DNA of 64,000 nucleotides. Source: Anas platyrhynchos. Its lineage: Eukaryota > Chordata > Aves > Anseriformes > Anatidae. The notes under the pieces were generated by a model. The model saw only the letters and a list, made by a program, of their open reading frames with translations, was not told the DNA's origin and ran no database searches. Of this stretch, positions 36,862-49,194 are shown piece by piece (positions within the stretch are counted from its first letter, which is position 1; each line of letters begins with the position of its first letter). The stretch spans positions 17,916,001 through 17,980,000 of the forward strand of contig NC_092590.1 in the NCBI RefSeq assembly GCF_047663525.1, given 5' to 3'. Made by a program: the position numbers and the translations under genes.

Positions 36862-36975
36862 CCCCCGAGCCCCGCCGCCGGCCGCCGCCGCCACCCCTCC
36901 CCCTGCCCTCCCCTCAGCGCCGCCGCTTTCAAACCTCGGCAGCGCGCGCACCCCCCCCCGCAACCGCCTCACGCC

Positions 36976-36980
36976 ATTGG
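36976..36980 (-). promoter_or_regulatory. CCAAT box
   Basis: ATTGG on plus (CCAAT on minus) in a GC-rich context about 145 bp upstream of the CENPC start codon. This is the usual position for NF-Y in cell-cycle gene promoters. Confidence 0.55.
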
Positions 36981-37035
36981 TCGGCGGCCGCGCGGCCGTT
37001 GCTTGGCGGGAAGCACCGCCCTCAGCGCCCTCACG

Positions 37036-37045
37036 GCGCATGCGC
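37036..37045. promoter_or_regulatory. NRF1-type palindrome
   Basis: GCGCATGCGC is the perfect NRF1 consensus core, about 205 bp upstream of the CENPC start codon and inside the CpG island. Being palindromic, it could act in both directions. Confidence 0.6.
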
Positions 37046-37124
37046 AGCAGCAGCCGCCAGGCACCGAGGGGAGGGAGCGGCCGCCCCTGAGGCGCTGTGT
37101 GGAGTTTAATGGCCAGCCCCAAGC

Positions 37125-37190
37125 TGTGCCATGGGGTACCCCCGGGTGGAAGGGACCCGTCAGGGTCACCGAGCCCAACTCCTGGGATTT
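37125..37190 (-). repeat. Short CR1 3'-end remnant
   Basis: 'gggtggaagggacccgtcagggtcaccgagcccaactcc' matches the reverse complement of the CR1 3' region (tggaagggacc...tcat...gtccaact). It sits directly at the edge of the CpG island and is short and diverged. Confidence 0.5.
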
Positions 37191-38472
37191 AACGTGATGG
37201 TTTTTTACCACACATTAGTGAACGGCTGGCTGAGCGCTGCCTTGTTGTCAGCCTTCCCCAGGGAAGGCGCAGGTAACCCTTTTCCAGCGGTTTTTCTGCA
37301 TCACGCAATGGCAAAGTCAAGTTCTGCCAACAAAGCACAAGTGGACAAAGATCTGCCAACTTCTAGCCAAAACCTGAGAACATGGACCTGTCCCCTGCCA
37401 CACTTAGAAATCATACAGTTACTTTAAGACTCAGAAATCACACAACTACTTTCAGACCCCCGTCTTCTGCTATAGCTGGTCAGCAGCTGTACGATCCACC
37501 ATAGCTCACCTTACGGGATGATTACATACTCATCTTACACATATATGCAGCTGAGGAACAAAAAAAGGTCACAAAGCACAAAGTAGCCCACCAAAAAAAA
37601 AAAAAACAAAACATGGATTTGGTGTTTGCTTGCCTCGGTTTTGGCAGCAGCAAACACCAAAACGCTGAGTCCTGCCATCCCTATTTGTTCTGAACCCTGC
37701 AGGAAGGCCAGAAACAAAGTTAAACATCACAGCTCTGGGAAATTGATGGAAAGTTCACCCCTCATTTACCAACGTTTCACTCCTGAACTACCATCTCCCT
37801 TCACACTGTGTTTAAAGACTTCCGTATTATCAGCTGTTTCACAAAGAAAAACCTTTTCCTATGTGCACGTTAGAAAGTTGATTTATCCTTGACAGCTACA
37901 AACAAGCATAAGCAGGTTTATTTCCAATATCACTTTTGGCATCCCATTTCCTAAAGAAATTCCAACTCTAATTTCATAGCCTCAACATTAAAACGTATTT
38001 TCACAGAGAAAAAAAATAAATAACACTTGGAAAGGATCTAAAAGCACAGCTTTCCCAGCCTGCATGTAGCTGATGACAAGTCATAAAAATCAGGCTGTTC
38101 TGTCACCACGTCCTGGTGACATCCCTCACAGTAGCAATGCAATTTTGTACCAGCGTGCTCATCCTCTGAACGCTTACCCTTGGGCAAACTGAGCAGCACA
38201 GTCTCGTACAGCTCACTAAAAAAGGTCCATTTTAATCCACTCGATCTGGTTCCCCCGACGATTGCACACCAAGCAGGGCATCTGCTGACCTAAAAGCAAG
38301 CACTGAGACTTCCTCTTAGAGGCGCTGCTTTCTTTGCCCCCGTCACCAGTATGAGCTCTCTGGCTGACGAAGAGCAGGGGAGAACAACAGGCGTGGGGAG
38401 GCAACAAGAAAAAAAAAAAAACAAACAACCACCACCAGCACATCTGATAACCACAAGATACTGAGAAGAAGC
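37191..38472. other. CENPC-STAP1 intergenic spacer
   Basis: AT-rich, with A-tracts at 37593-37606 and 38407-38420. No exon, island or clear TATA box for STAP1 was recognised. The STAP1 promoter should lie here, but I cannot place it. Confidence 0.5.
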
Positions 38473-38595
38473 ATGGAGCAGCCTGTACAAACTCCTCAGC
38501 CAGCTCCCCGGCGAATCTCCCAGGAGAGACAGAGGATCACGGGTCTGCCGCTGTACTTCCAAGGTTACCTGTCAGTCCGGCACATGAAATCCCAG
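38473..38595 (+). CDS. STAP1: STAP1 exon 1
   Basis: Residues 1-41. The proline-rich start [15 protein letters not shown] is followed by the first PH strand, [12 protein letters not shown]. The donor is GTAAGG, phase 0. Confidence 0.95.
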
Positions 38596-41500
38596 GTAAG
38601 GTGCATGGTCCCAGATAGCAGATACGTTTAAATATTTCCTCAAAATATTATCGCTGCGTATCTGTTGATGATGGTGGTGGCAAATGTTTCTCGGTGCTGG
38701 CTGATGCAAATAGGTGCACTGAAATAGTGATAGCAGCTTAATTTGTGCTTTTGTTTGTTTCTGTTCATATTACTCGTGGGGAAAAAAAAAAGGAAAATAA
38801 ATTATGTAAGGTAACCGTCAATATCTCTAGGATCCCATTATAACAACCATAATTATAATATTATAATCATATACCTGTTGAAACTTGGATTGATTTTGAC
38901 TGATTTCATAGCTACCAGCACAGTGAAAAGCTAATGCAATATTTTTAAACACCGTGACATGGTTATATTGCTCCAATGCACGATCTGTTTACTGAATGCA
39001 TCCTGAAATCTTCAGGGACACGCCACCTGAAGTATATATGAGCTACACAGCATCTGTTTTCTCTTGTTGGTATGAGCTGATGATTTCACATAGGTAGACT
39101 AGCTTGGAAACAAAAGAGTGTTGTTTTTTTTTTTTTAATTTTATCCCAGGATTTTATTATTAAAAAGACACAAACGTATAAATGCCAGAATGCTTTTATC
39201 TGTACTATTACTATCGTGTATGTTCAGAGCATGACCCTATATTAAGCTGATCACCCTTTTTTAGCACTTGATAATGACAATCCCTATACTTAGTGTTACA
39301 AAGCGATTTTTACCCTAACCATACCTACACTCAAATCTCTGTAGGTGCAGATGCAGAAAGTAGAAAAGAAATATGAGTTATGCTGTGCTAGAGGTAGATA
39401 TAATCAGGAGACCAAAATAGCACTGTGGTTCACAAACACAGGAACAAACAGGTACCACGGAAAACAGGAACAAAAACAAAGAAACAAAAGTAGACTAATA
39501 ATCTTGCTGTTAATTTTTCTGCAGCACTAGAAATTATTCAACGCTTTGCCTTGTTGTAACAGGGCACAACAATAATACACACCAATCTGAAGAGATTTAC
39601 GTGGGCTGGGCAAGTCGTATTATCATTTATGAGAAACCAGACACTCAAGAATAAATATATTAAAGGCTGTGAAACAATTACAAATGCTACTGGGCAACTA
39701 CTACTATATCTCCATAGAGCAGAAAGCCTACATTATAAAGTGTGGTTCAAAACCTTCCCGTAACATCCAGCCCCACACCAAGTGAGCATTCACAGGCTTC
39801 ATTAATTTGCTAGGGACAGAGGGTTTAAAAAGGGCATTTACACCTTAATAGCACACAGCAGCGCTCAGAGGTTGGGGTCCAGAGGCTAAACATGGTAGAG
39901 AATCTTACACCAGCAGTTTGTCAGAAAACACCAGAATGACTAGTTAGAAGCTAGCAGGACAGGGAGCAAGGACTGCCATCAGGATACTTAAGGAAAAAAA
40001 TTGTTCACTTTAGTTCCTAGAGACCTAGTAGACTTCAGTAGTTCCTTCTTTCTCCATTTTTGTGAATATGTCTAACTTTGTGTCAAAGAAAATCCCCCAA
40101 CAAAACAAAACAAACACAAACATAAAATAAGTAAGGAAACCGAAAACTAGAACAGAACTTCTGTGTTACAGGTTTGCGTTCCCAGTTCCACATCCCATAA
40201 CAGCTGCACTTCTTGGGGTATGAGGGTCGCAAGAAGATGGAGAAATGTACAGAAGGCTTTCCCATTACTTGGGTATGACTGTACTAGGGAACAGTAAGAA
40301 GAGTCAGACAGTCATACTTACTTGGGCATGATGTTGGTCTATGAGCACAATGTAACTTAAAAGACAAAGCATGCAAAATGCCACTTTGAATACAGGAAGT
40401 CCGGTTAATAGGTCAGACTGCTCTCAAGATCCACGATCCTGCCCCTATAGCAAGTAAACTGGCATGATCAAAATTATATGCAGATAGACACTTCAAGGAA
40501 ATACATTTTTTTTTCCATTCCTTACCCCTTTTAAGTCCCCTGACAAATGCTAAAAACATTTAATTTAATTAAAATGAAAGCTTTCTAATTCAATGCCAAA
40601 TTAGGATAGTAGAGAAAAAAGCCTAGAGCTTTTTTCTGTTTCTACCTATCAAAAATAACTTTTTTTTCCCTCATAAAATACTTCAAAAATAAATACATAC
40701 ATGATCTTTAAAACACCTGTTTAAAAGTACGTGACATTTTTTCTCAGCAGTTCTTTTACTTTCAGCATTGTGTGAAAACTAAAAGATTGTCTTGACAAAC
40801 TGACACTTCCTCCTTTGTAACAGGAATTTAGAGCGTATTGGACAGAACTGAGAGGAACTGTGCTCTTCTTTTATGATGATAAGAAAGCACCAACAGTGAG
40901 TAGTGTGCTATCTTTGTAACTGCACGTTGTGTGAACCGCATCGGTTATTTTCAAGAAGTAATCCCTATGTACCCAAGACACCTCTCTGTGCCCTTTCCCC
41001 TCTCCCACCTGCACAGTCCAGAAAACAGTACTCAAAGTTGTAACAGAAAGACTGAAAAAAAAAGAGAAACAAACAACAGCATTTTAATCCACCTAATTAA
41101 AGCAAAAATGAATTATTTTTTTGGCACCTAAGCTACAAATGTATTCGAATTGCTCCATAATGTTACTTATGAAGACTAAGATGGGAAAAATCCAGAAGGC
41201 ATGTTGTGGGTGCAAAGAGCTTTTGTAAGCAGAAACAAGGGACCGAGCTTTGAAATGTCTGTCAGTGAAATTTAATCCAAGATCTAGAAAAAAAGTTTCC
41301 ATGCATTTTCTTCTAAACAAATTTTTTCAAAGAGCAGCTAGATCTGGGCTGAAAATTTGGGGTGAAAATTACAACTTCTGCTATTTCTTTTCTTGCTTCC
41401 TTAGTACTCACAGAAGCTAGATATATCAGCTTTGACCTCAGCAACCAATATTTATCCAAATGAAAACGACTCTTCACAGTTCATCCTGACATTGTCAAAT

Positions 41501-44500
41501 GAGGAACTAGAAGTGAAGGTAAGAATAATGAAAGTTATGATTTGTAAGCTGCTTGGGGCGTTACCCCATCTGTCACAGACATTCAGAGCTCCACTCTGAC
41601 ATGAGAGTAGAGCTACCTTCTTTGGTGTGGCCAGGCACCAAAAGGCAGCCGAAGAGGGAAGCAGTGCATAGGAACTTAACACCAGGGAAACTTCCCCTCA
41701 AGACATTAGGCAGTTTTCTCTGGAGTATCTGAGAATATAAAGTGAACAAAGAATTGAACCTAAAAAAAAAATAAATACACAAAAGAAGTCCGGAAGTATC
41801 CCCCTGAAAGGCTCAGGCCATCTGTAAAACCAAGAAGGGCAATAAAATATCAAAAAGCCATACTAGAGACTATAGAGCTCAGGGACTACCTTGAAGGATT
41901 TGCAGTTGAGACTCACCTACCTCCTTAGCTTGGCCTTCCATTTAGATCCACACACCTTACTCCTTTTACTCCAACAGAACCCATGATTTATTTCCTCCCC
42001 ACCTCCATCCTCTCTCACTAATTGAACTTGGAGCAACTGGGGAAGTGCAATGCTTCAGGGTGTGACTGACGTAGCTTGGCAGGAGGCTCATTTCCAGGCA
42101 AGGCACTTCTAAAGGGATGAAAGTTATATGAACATGAAATTATTGCACTTTGTTTGCTGCAGTTGTTCTTACGCTGTTGCTCTCTGTTCCCTCAGGCTGA
42201 TAACTGTGAATATGGAAAAGAATGGAAGGGTTTTATTCTCACCGTGGCAAAGGTATAGAAGGTTTTTTTTCTCGATGTCCAAAGTGTGTATGAGGGGTCT
42301 TTGTGCATGCAACAAGTTGTCTTCCACAGGCATAAAGCTTTGCTTCTAATGTGCTTGCACACACTAACCTGCCTGCTCATCCCCCAAAGAGAGCAAAATT
42401 CAGACTGATTTCACCCCAGCTCACCTGCCATGGTATTTAATCAGACACAGCTCCCAATGCACTGTTTGCTGTCTGGGGAGGAAAGACTTCTAGCATAAGA
42501 CCATCTCCTGCACCTGTGAAAAAGGGAGCCTGCTCTGAGAGAAACAACTTCTTTAGTTATTTAACATTTGAGGAAGAAATAAATGAAGAAATGGCTCAAC
42601 TGCACACCTGAGAGAACCCCTTGAGCTCTGTGTTTTATTCTACTGGGGAAAAAAAGTCTTAATCTCCTCCCCTGCTTTCATGTGGCACTTAGGAAGAGAG
42701 AACCATATCTGATGTTTCCCTATTATTCTGAACAGCTAGCAGGGGCTCCTTTTATTGGTCTAGCAGTCAAAACTCACAGCACTTTGCCAGCTGTAATAGT
42801 TTGAAAATCAAAGTAACTAATTTCGATCATTTTATCTCTGGCTTTATTTCTCTGTCTCTTTAGATAGCCAAAACCACTTTTCTCCCCTTTCTTAATGCAT
42901 GGGGAGTCCTAGGTGTCATCTACATGTTTAAGAAAAGATTGCTAATACTGTGGAATAACTGTGCTATAATCATTTTATGTATATTCATTCTTACTTGTAT
43001 GAAACATCTTAGTTAAACGCACTTTGAAAAGAGCGAGATATTCTTTAATAATGACCAGTAGAAAATAAAGGAAGTTTCTTCGTAGATAACTTTCTGTTGG
43101 TGTAGCTGAACCACTCAAAAAGATGAACTGAGCTGAAGTAGATTAAGTTGCATTTATGTAGCCTTTTGCAGTATGGAATCCCTGATACTTTGCAGTTGCT
43201 CACACTGTTCCCACTTTAATCTGGTAAATCACGATGCAGATGTATTTGCCCCACTATTTTAACATAAACAGGTGTGCAGTGTCTTATTCAAAGCAGCATA
43301 CCCAGACCATCCAGATTATCACACTTGCTTAAACTGAGCAGGTAAGAAAGAGCTCTGCATGCCAGCTGCATTCTGGAGATTGCTGTGATGGCACAGAAAC
43401 AGTTGCTCACATTTCTCCAGTCTTTTCATTTCTAACTATGCTGTTCCTTTTTAGTTGTCAGTTCCACCGGATGAGTTATTGCTACCTGAACAACTTACGA
43501 GAATGCACGAAGTGCTAGAGAAAGAAAAGAAAAGAAGGATCACGCTTGATGACCATTCCAATGCGTCCTTGAATAAAGAAAGCCTTCACGAAAGCCTTCC
43601 CAGCAAGGACAACAGCAGTACAGCCACTGCTATGCCAGCGTAAGCTCTGACAGAAGTATGCAAACCCCAACCTGACTAGGGAGCCTTCCCTTCTTTTCAA
43701 GTATTGTTTTCATACAGAGGTTTGAAATTCAACTGTTATACAGGGGGTTTAAAATATTAAATGAACAAGATCTACCTCAAAGCCTTTCAGAGATTTTTTA
43801 AGGGAAAGATTACTCCTGCAGCTTTTCCATACTGCCTTTTGTTTTGCAAAGGTTGAGTGTAGTGTATTGCTACGCTTGATAAACCTTTTAGAAAACCACG
43901 TTAGACTGGTAAATCTGCCCTTCTGAGAACATGTTGATTACCCTTCAAAGTAATTCCACGTTGCTCTTCTCACATTTTTTTTTGCAAGGGTTCATAAAGC
44001 AATCTATCTGAACAAACGTGCCACTTTCTCTATGAGAAGGGCAGAGCATTGCTGTCCTGAATTATGCTCCTGTAATAGCATTATTCATCAGGAGTCCTTC
44101 AGATGTCATGCCCCTTGACAGTCATGGCTAATTACCTCGGATGAGCCTAGCACTGTTAAGAAGCATCAGCCTGGTAGACCACATCTCTTTGCACAGCTTG
44201 GAATGACACAGCCTTACTTGTGTAACTTGCGTTCACGCCGTTTCTTCCCTCCCATCTGTGCAGCTGCTTCTATGCAGTATCTCGGAAAGAAGCGATAGAG
44301 ATGTTGGAAAAGAATCCTTCCTGTGGGAATTTGATCCTGCGTCCTGGCAGCGACAGCAAGAACTATGCAATCACTGTCCGACATGGGCCAAAGTAGGTTG
44401 AGTCTATATTTCACAACTAGTACATACTGTATTAAAAGCTGAATTAATAATACCCAAAGTTGACATGTGAAGCATATTCCTCACCTTCAGACTATTCTGA

Positions 44501-46471
44501 ACAGGGCAAACAGGGCAAGAAGGGCATGGGCCTGAGACCAACTTGCCAGTTCTCTCCTCCCCCAAAGCCAGTTAGATTAAACAAAGAAGCAATAGAGATC
44601 CACCAACAAAAGCCAGTGTCCTTGGGAAAACACTTTCCCAGGTGCTGTCCAGCCATGAAACCCAACTCATAAGAAATCTTCGTGCAGAATGAAAATGGAA
44701 CAGGCCGTATCCCTTTGTAAAATGAAGAAAAATGAAAGAAATATTTTCAAACAGTAACTTGGACTAGAAACACACCACAATTTAACTGAATTGCCCCCAT
44801 TTTAGCTTTGCAGAGTTTCAGAACAAGAGTCACCTGAGACACCAGGAAACAACATTTGCAATTCCCAGTGTTCCTAAATTATGATAAGAAAAAACACATC
44901 TTGCCACACACCTTCAATAGGCTCTGGGGATATTACAGAACACATCCATTGCTCCTGCAGAGGAATTCATGACAGCAATGGTACATCATAAGTTATTTCA
45001 TTTCTAACAGCTTATCAACTGTCATTTCCTTTCCTTTCAGTGTCCCATGCATAAAACACTACAGAGTGATGTCTAAAGAAACAAGTTACATTATTGAATT
45101 GGAAAGAAAGGTAAGTGAGCAATTCCCTTTTTAGAGATTCTTAAGAAGGTGTGAGAAATATTGCTTTATAGAAAGTTAGAAAAGCTACAGTAAATTCCTA
45201 ACTATAATTTGTGAGAAAGTATCTATTTTACCTCTCCTTAGCCCATCTTGTCTTTCTTTAGTCTTTTGCCTCTATTAGGCTAACCAATCTACAGAAAAAA
45301 AAAAACTAAAATTAGAAGAGGAAAAAGTACCCACAACCTCTTCTCTTCTACTGAAAATATAATCAAACCACCAGCAACCACAAAACACTCAAGATTGCTT
45401 TTTCTTTTTCCCCGTAATTCAGCCTTCAGTAATAAGTCTGAGAAGTGAGCTCTTATTGCAGCTAGAGGAAGTTCAAAGTGCATTTCACATAACTCTGAGA
45501 AATAAAATTAACTTAGTTGAGGTGCAATCAAGTGCATATGGACCTTATTACTCGGTTTTAAGTATTTTTTCCACTTTCCTTAAGAGTTGTTTAACCAGTG
45601 GCCTGAGAAACATCCTAACCATTTGAAAAAGCATTTGCTGCTAAACTACCTGCTGAAAGAGCACCAGCAGTCATTGAAAAGCATCAAAGTGCACAGAGCT
45701 AAACCTTTTTTGGTTTGTTACTCATTTTTTAGAAGGGAAGGAGTTGTATGTTTGAGGATCAGCCTGGAGAAGGCTCCAGGGAGACCTTACCATTTGTCAG
45801 GGAGCGTAACTAAAAAAAGGTAGATTTATAGTAGATATAAGGAAAAATTTCTTTACTGTGAGGGTGCTGAGGCCCTGGCACAGGCTGCCCAGAGAAGCTG
45901 TGGATGTCCCTTCCCTGCAGGTGCCCAAGGCCAGGCTGGATGGGGCTTTGGGTAACCTGGTCTGGTGGGAGCTGTCCCTGCCCATGGCAGGGGAGTGGAA
46001 TTGGATCATCTTTAAGGTCCCTTCCAACCCAAATCATTCTGTAATTCGATGATAAAAACATTACCATATGTTGCAGGGAGCTGTCCTAGACGTAGACGTA
46101 GATTTCACTGCATCGAAATGCTAGATGCAAATCCAGTACCAGTCGTTCAGAGAACATTGCTAGGCACACCAGCCTACCAGCATGTTTTCAAAATGTATTC
46201 TCTCTCTAACGCATGCAGTATGTTTTGTTTGGTGTTTTCTATTTGTTTGTTTTGTTTTTCTGTGAAACAGGTGTCACTTGCAAGTCTTCAGGATGTCATC
46301 AATTACTTTGTGACCCAAACCCAAGGAAACCTGAAACCATTTGTCATGGGGGCATGCCACAATGCTCTGCGGACGGCCCACAGTTCTGAAAGCAAAACAC
46401 AGAGAAGCCCTGCTGAAGGACAGAGGCACAAGGAGGAGCTTACAGGAACTCCACTATTACAGCTAAGCTGA
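38473..46471 (+). CDS. STAP1: Signal-transducing adaptor protein 1 (PH + SH2), complete
   Basis: STAP1 (BRDG1) is a cytoplasmic docking protein in haematopoietic signalling, known in mammals as a Tec substrate and binder of receptors such as Kit and CSF1R. Exons: 38473-38595, 40824-40895, 41405-41518, 42196-42252, 43455-43639, 44264-44392, 45041-45110, 46271-46471. They give 951 nt, 316 residues (human 295), with all phases consistent and GT-AG introns. The PH domain spans about residues 22-124 and ends in the EWKGFILTV helix. A basic helix ([10 protein letters not shown]) links it to the SH2 domain, about 185-276. The beta-B arginine is Arg210 in [15 protein letters not shown] polar tail ends QLS. 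The start is the first ATG in exon 1 in frame with the conserved PAPRRI...[17 protein letters not shown] poly(A) signal follows at 46743. Confidence 0.96.
40824..40895 (+). CDS. STAP1: STAP1 exon 2, PH domain
   Basis: Encodes [20 protein letters not shown], the central PH strands with the YWxELRG motif. 24 codons, phase 0 on both sides. Confidence 0.96.
41405..41518 (+). CDS. STAP1: STAP1 exon 3, PH domain
   Basis: Starts [20 protein letters not shown] and ends [13 protein letters not shown], continuing the PH barrel. 38 codons, phase 0. Confidence 0.95.
42196..42252 (+). CDS. STAP1: STAP1 exon 4, PH terminal helix
   Basis: Encodes [19 protein letters not shown], including the invariant Trp of the C-terminal PH helix. 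The donor is GTATAG, non-consensus at +4. Confidence 0.93.
43455..43639 (+). CDS. STAP1: STAP1 exon 5, interdomain linker
   Basis: [20 protein letters not shown], a charged helix (EKEKKRR), and a Ser/Asn-rich stretch up to AMPA. The stretch after the helix has no tyrosine, unlike the EDYVDV segment I recall in human STAP1. Confidence 0.94.
44264..44392 (+). CDS. STAP1: STAP1 exon 6, SH2 first half
   Basis: [20 protein letters not shown] then the phosphotyrosine-binding beta-B strand, [12 protein letters not shown] (Arg210). It ends mid-codon (phase 2). Confidence 0.96.
45041..45110 (+). CDS. STAP1: STAP1 exon 7, SH2
   Basis: Encodes [20 protein letters not shown] and ERK after completing the split Asn. 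IKHYxVM corresponds to the beta-D strand of the SH2 domain, which in SH2 folds carries phosphotyrosine-pocket and specificity residues. Confidence 0.95.
45751..46052 (+). repeat. CR1 LINE 3' fragment in STAP1 intron 7
   Basis: Shows the conserved CR1 3' sequence: 'ggcacaggctgcccagagaagctgtggatg', 'caaggccaggctggatggggc', 'aaggtcccttccaaccc', ending near 'attctgtaattcgat'. It lies in sense orientation to STAP1, about 220 bp upstream of the last exon. Confidence 0.92.
46271..46471 (+). CDS. STAP1: STAP1 exon 8, SH2 end, tail and stop
   Basis: Begins [25 protein letters not shown] (the last SH2 helix), then a polar 40-residue tail and TGA at 46469-46471. 67 codons including the stop. Confidence 0.95.
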   Translation: MSLASLQDVINYFVTQTQGNLKPFVMGACHNALRTAHSSESKTQRSPAEGQRHKEELTGTPLLQLS

Positions 46472-46742
46472 AAGCATTTCCCATGCTGAAATTCAGTTCC
46501 TTTCTTCAAACAACTAGCCACAATATTTCCAAAGATACAAGGAAAGGTTAAGAATGTGAACTTACCTAAAGCCTTTACCTCTGATACAAGCCAGATGTAC
46601 ATATAAACATTGCCTAGCTGAAACCTGTGTTATTTTAGGATGCAAGAGATTGTGATGAGGTGGCACGGGTGTTTCAGCATTGGTAGAAACTGGTGCCAGT
46701 TTTCTTTCTATGCAGTCATTATTCTTGAATAGCACTTTTTAA

Positions 46743-46748
46743 AATAAA
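46743..46748 (+). terminator. STAP1 polyadenylation signal
   Basis: AATAAA 272 nt after the STAP1 stop, the first canonical signal downstream. It predicts a 3' UTR of about 290-300 nt. Confidence 0.75.
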
Positions 46749-46769
46749 TGTTCACATATTTACCATATA

Positions 46770-49180
46770 TATTTTGAAAATGGAGATAAATAGATGGAAA
46801 CGTGTACTTCTTACTCCTAAATCTATCAAGGAGGCCATATCTGTCAGAACAGCCTTGTTAAGAGTAGTATGATCTTGACACAGAATCCTCCCTACTCCAA
46901 GCATTAAAGAGACAGAGCCGGGTGCTAAATGCCTAGTTTTGCATGCAGGAACATTCCTGCAACTATTTAGGAAGTAATTAATTCAATGTAAGAAATGAAG
47001 GGAAATTTTGAGCAGACTATGCATGAATGAGAAAGATCTTTAATGCCGATACAAAATTTAATCTCTGCAAATCACCTGCTCTTGCAAAGAAAAACATTTT
47101 GAAGGAAAGGTATTTGGCATGTTCTAGCAGAAAGGCAGCTGGTTCTTCATTGCTGCAGGGAGATGGCTAGCTCTAGCTGCTGCATGAGAACATAGCGTCA
47201 AAAAATCCTAGGCACACACAAGCTTTCATTACAAAGCCAAAAAGCAGTTCTGAAATTCCAGGTGGTGCAACAAACCTCTGCACTGCTAGCACTGTACTGG
47301 CCGTACTGGAGATCTGGAAGACCAGCAAATCTCCCCAGCCCAAAGCTCACTTGCCCAGCCTGAGCTGAGCCCTTTCAGCGTGATCCTGCTGAGCACCTGC
47401 TGGGACTTTGGGGAAAAAAGCAACACTAAACTGAAAAATGGACTGTATCAAACACAAATTCATGCCAGATCTGCTCACTCCCCTCTACACAAGCTCCAAC
47501 ATCAACACATTTACCCTCTGCATCAGGGATTCAGAAAACTTGAAAACATGAAAAACAACTTTAATAGCCACTTGACATGCACAGTTCTTCCATATGAAGT
47601 CCTCTTACTAACTACTTGTGAAGTGTTCTCTAGGTTAACTTATATCCAGAAAATCTTAAAAAGGTCAGCTAAAAACATTTATAGACCTGTTTTGCATTTT
47701 TTTTTTTTCTATCACCAACTGTTAAACTGAGAGGAACCCACCTGTAGAACAGACATGCATCCACCAGATACGCACAGTAAGAACGGTACAGGGATACAGC
47801 CGTATCTGTCAGTTCTGGCCCTGATACTTGCCATCCTCTACCTGGAATTTTTGGCAAGGTGCTCACAAAGCTGTATGTATTGTCATTAGCAAGAGCCATT
47901 CTGTTACTTGTATCTGAAAATGGATTTTAAACCCTGAGGGCCGTCAGATGGCCTTCTAGCAAAGTAGTGAGACTAACACTATTTTTCTACGCTGCTTACT
48001 TCAAAAGCAGAAGCATGTTAATACCGCGCTAATGCACCAGAGCATACTTACTGAAAATTTCTTTTGCAGCTTACAACTGTGAGAGGTGACAGTGCTCTTC
48101 ATTTAACCTAAATGTTCAAGTAAGACATCCTTAGTACTAATTACTGATTTCAGTTTAGATTCTAATACTGCCACGTGGAAATATTTTTTGGTTGTTATTT
48201 AGAAGTGAAAACTTACTGTCTGTTTGTGCCTTCTCTACACAGTAAATGTAGTAATCCTTCTTCCTGTTTCAGAAAAAAAAAATCTTATAAGAAGTTCTTA
48301 AAAAAAAGGAATAAGTTAGGTAGTTTAAAAAGCACTATTAATAATCTAGAAAATATCTATAAGCTACACTGACTGTAAAACTATATACACCTTTACAGAA
48401 GGCATCCTGTATGTAAGGGCAAATCCCATATACTGAAATAATTCTGTTGATTCCAGCTATTCAGTTCCATACATCTTGGTGTTTAAGTGCCCAGCCTAAT
48501 AGCTATTGTTCCTGACTACAACTATCTGAGAAGGGGGGGAGAAAAGGGTAAAATTCCTAACCAATGATGTTCATTAAACATGAAGATATTCCTAAATCTT
48601 AACAAAGGATAATCAAGGATAAACAGTGAAGTAGTCAATACCTTTTGCAACAACCACAGGATTTAGAGATGGGCATTCACTGTCTCTAAAGCTTAAAAAC
48701 ATTAAAAGGTTTTCCAGTTTGTAGCTTTTTTTTTTTTAAACCCCACTTCACTAGCATCACTGGGGAATACCAAAAAAACCAACCCACCCTCCCTCAGCTA
48801 CATGGACTATGAGCTACACTACCCATGGTTTAAATGACAGAGAAGATAAGGTGTTGTTACAGATGCTTCCACCTCTGCCTCAACACAGAGCAAAGCAAGT
48901 CGCTCATTATTTCCAATAAGCAGATTCTTTATACTTAGATACCCCAGTAACTGAAAAACCTCAGTGCAACTCAGACCCATGCTGTGGACAGATGTACAGC
49001 ATAACCATCCACTGTGAGGAAATGGTACCAGAAGGAGCAGCTGAGGAAACAGTGCTTGCTGTGACAAACATCTGTAGCCATTTGCCTTTACCTCCTTTCA
49101 AAGTCATCTCTTGCTACAGCACTCTCAATTTGGTAAGGGCAGAAAGGCTCAACCACACTGACCATTTTCTCTTTCTTGAA
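46770..49180. other. STAP1-UBA6 convergent intergenic region
   Basis: No coding exon recognised. Contains T/A tracts (47697-47708, 48727-48738). The frame at 47380-47730 plus is not recognisable as a protein. The right end probably includes UBA6 3' UTR. Confidence 0.5.
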
Positions 49181-49188
49181 GGCAAAGT

Positions 49189-49194
49189 TTTATT
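49189..49194 (-). terminator. Candidate UBA6 polyadenylation signal (distal)
   Basis: TTTATT on plus reads AATAAA on minus, about 755 nt beyond the UBA6 stop. Nearer ATTAAA variants occur at 49878-49883 and 49837-49842, so short and long 3' UTRs are both possible. Confidence 0.45.

Larger units (their letters stand above)
36640..37110. promoter_or_regulatory. CpG island, CENPC promoter
   Basis: Abrupt GC- and CpG-rich block around CENPC exon 1, including an 18-C run at 36692-36709 (G-rich on the CENPC sense strand, inside the start of intron 1). Constitutive genes such as CENPC usually start in such islands. STAP1 begins 1.4 kb to the right and shows no island at its own start, so the island probably serves CENPC first; bidirectional activity is possible. 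Confidence 0.85.

Noticed and set aside
36622-37122. Long Pro/Gly/Arg-rich frames on both strands of the CpG island
   Set aside because: GC-rich sequence is poor in stops. The true coding part is only the five-codon CENPC first exon.
45797-46067. Open frames on both strands within STAP1 intron 7
   Set aside because: They fall inside the CR1 3' fragment and are repeat-derived.
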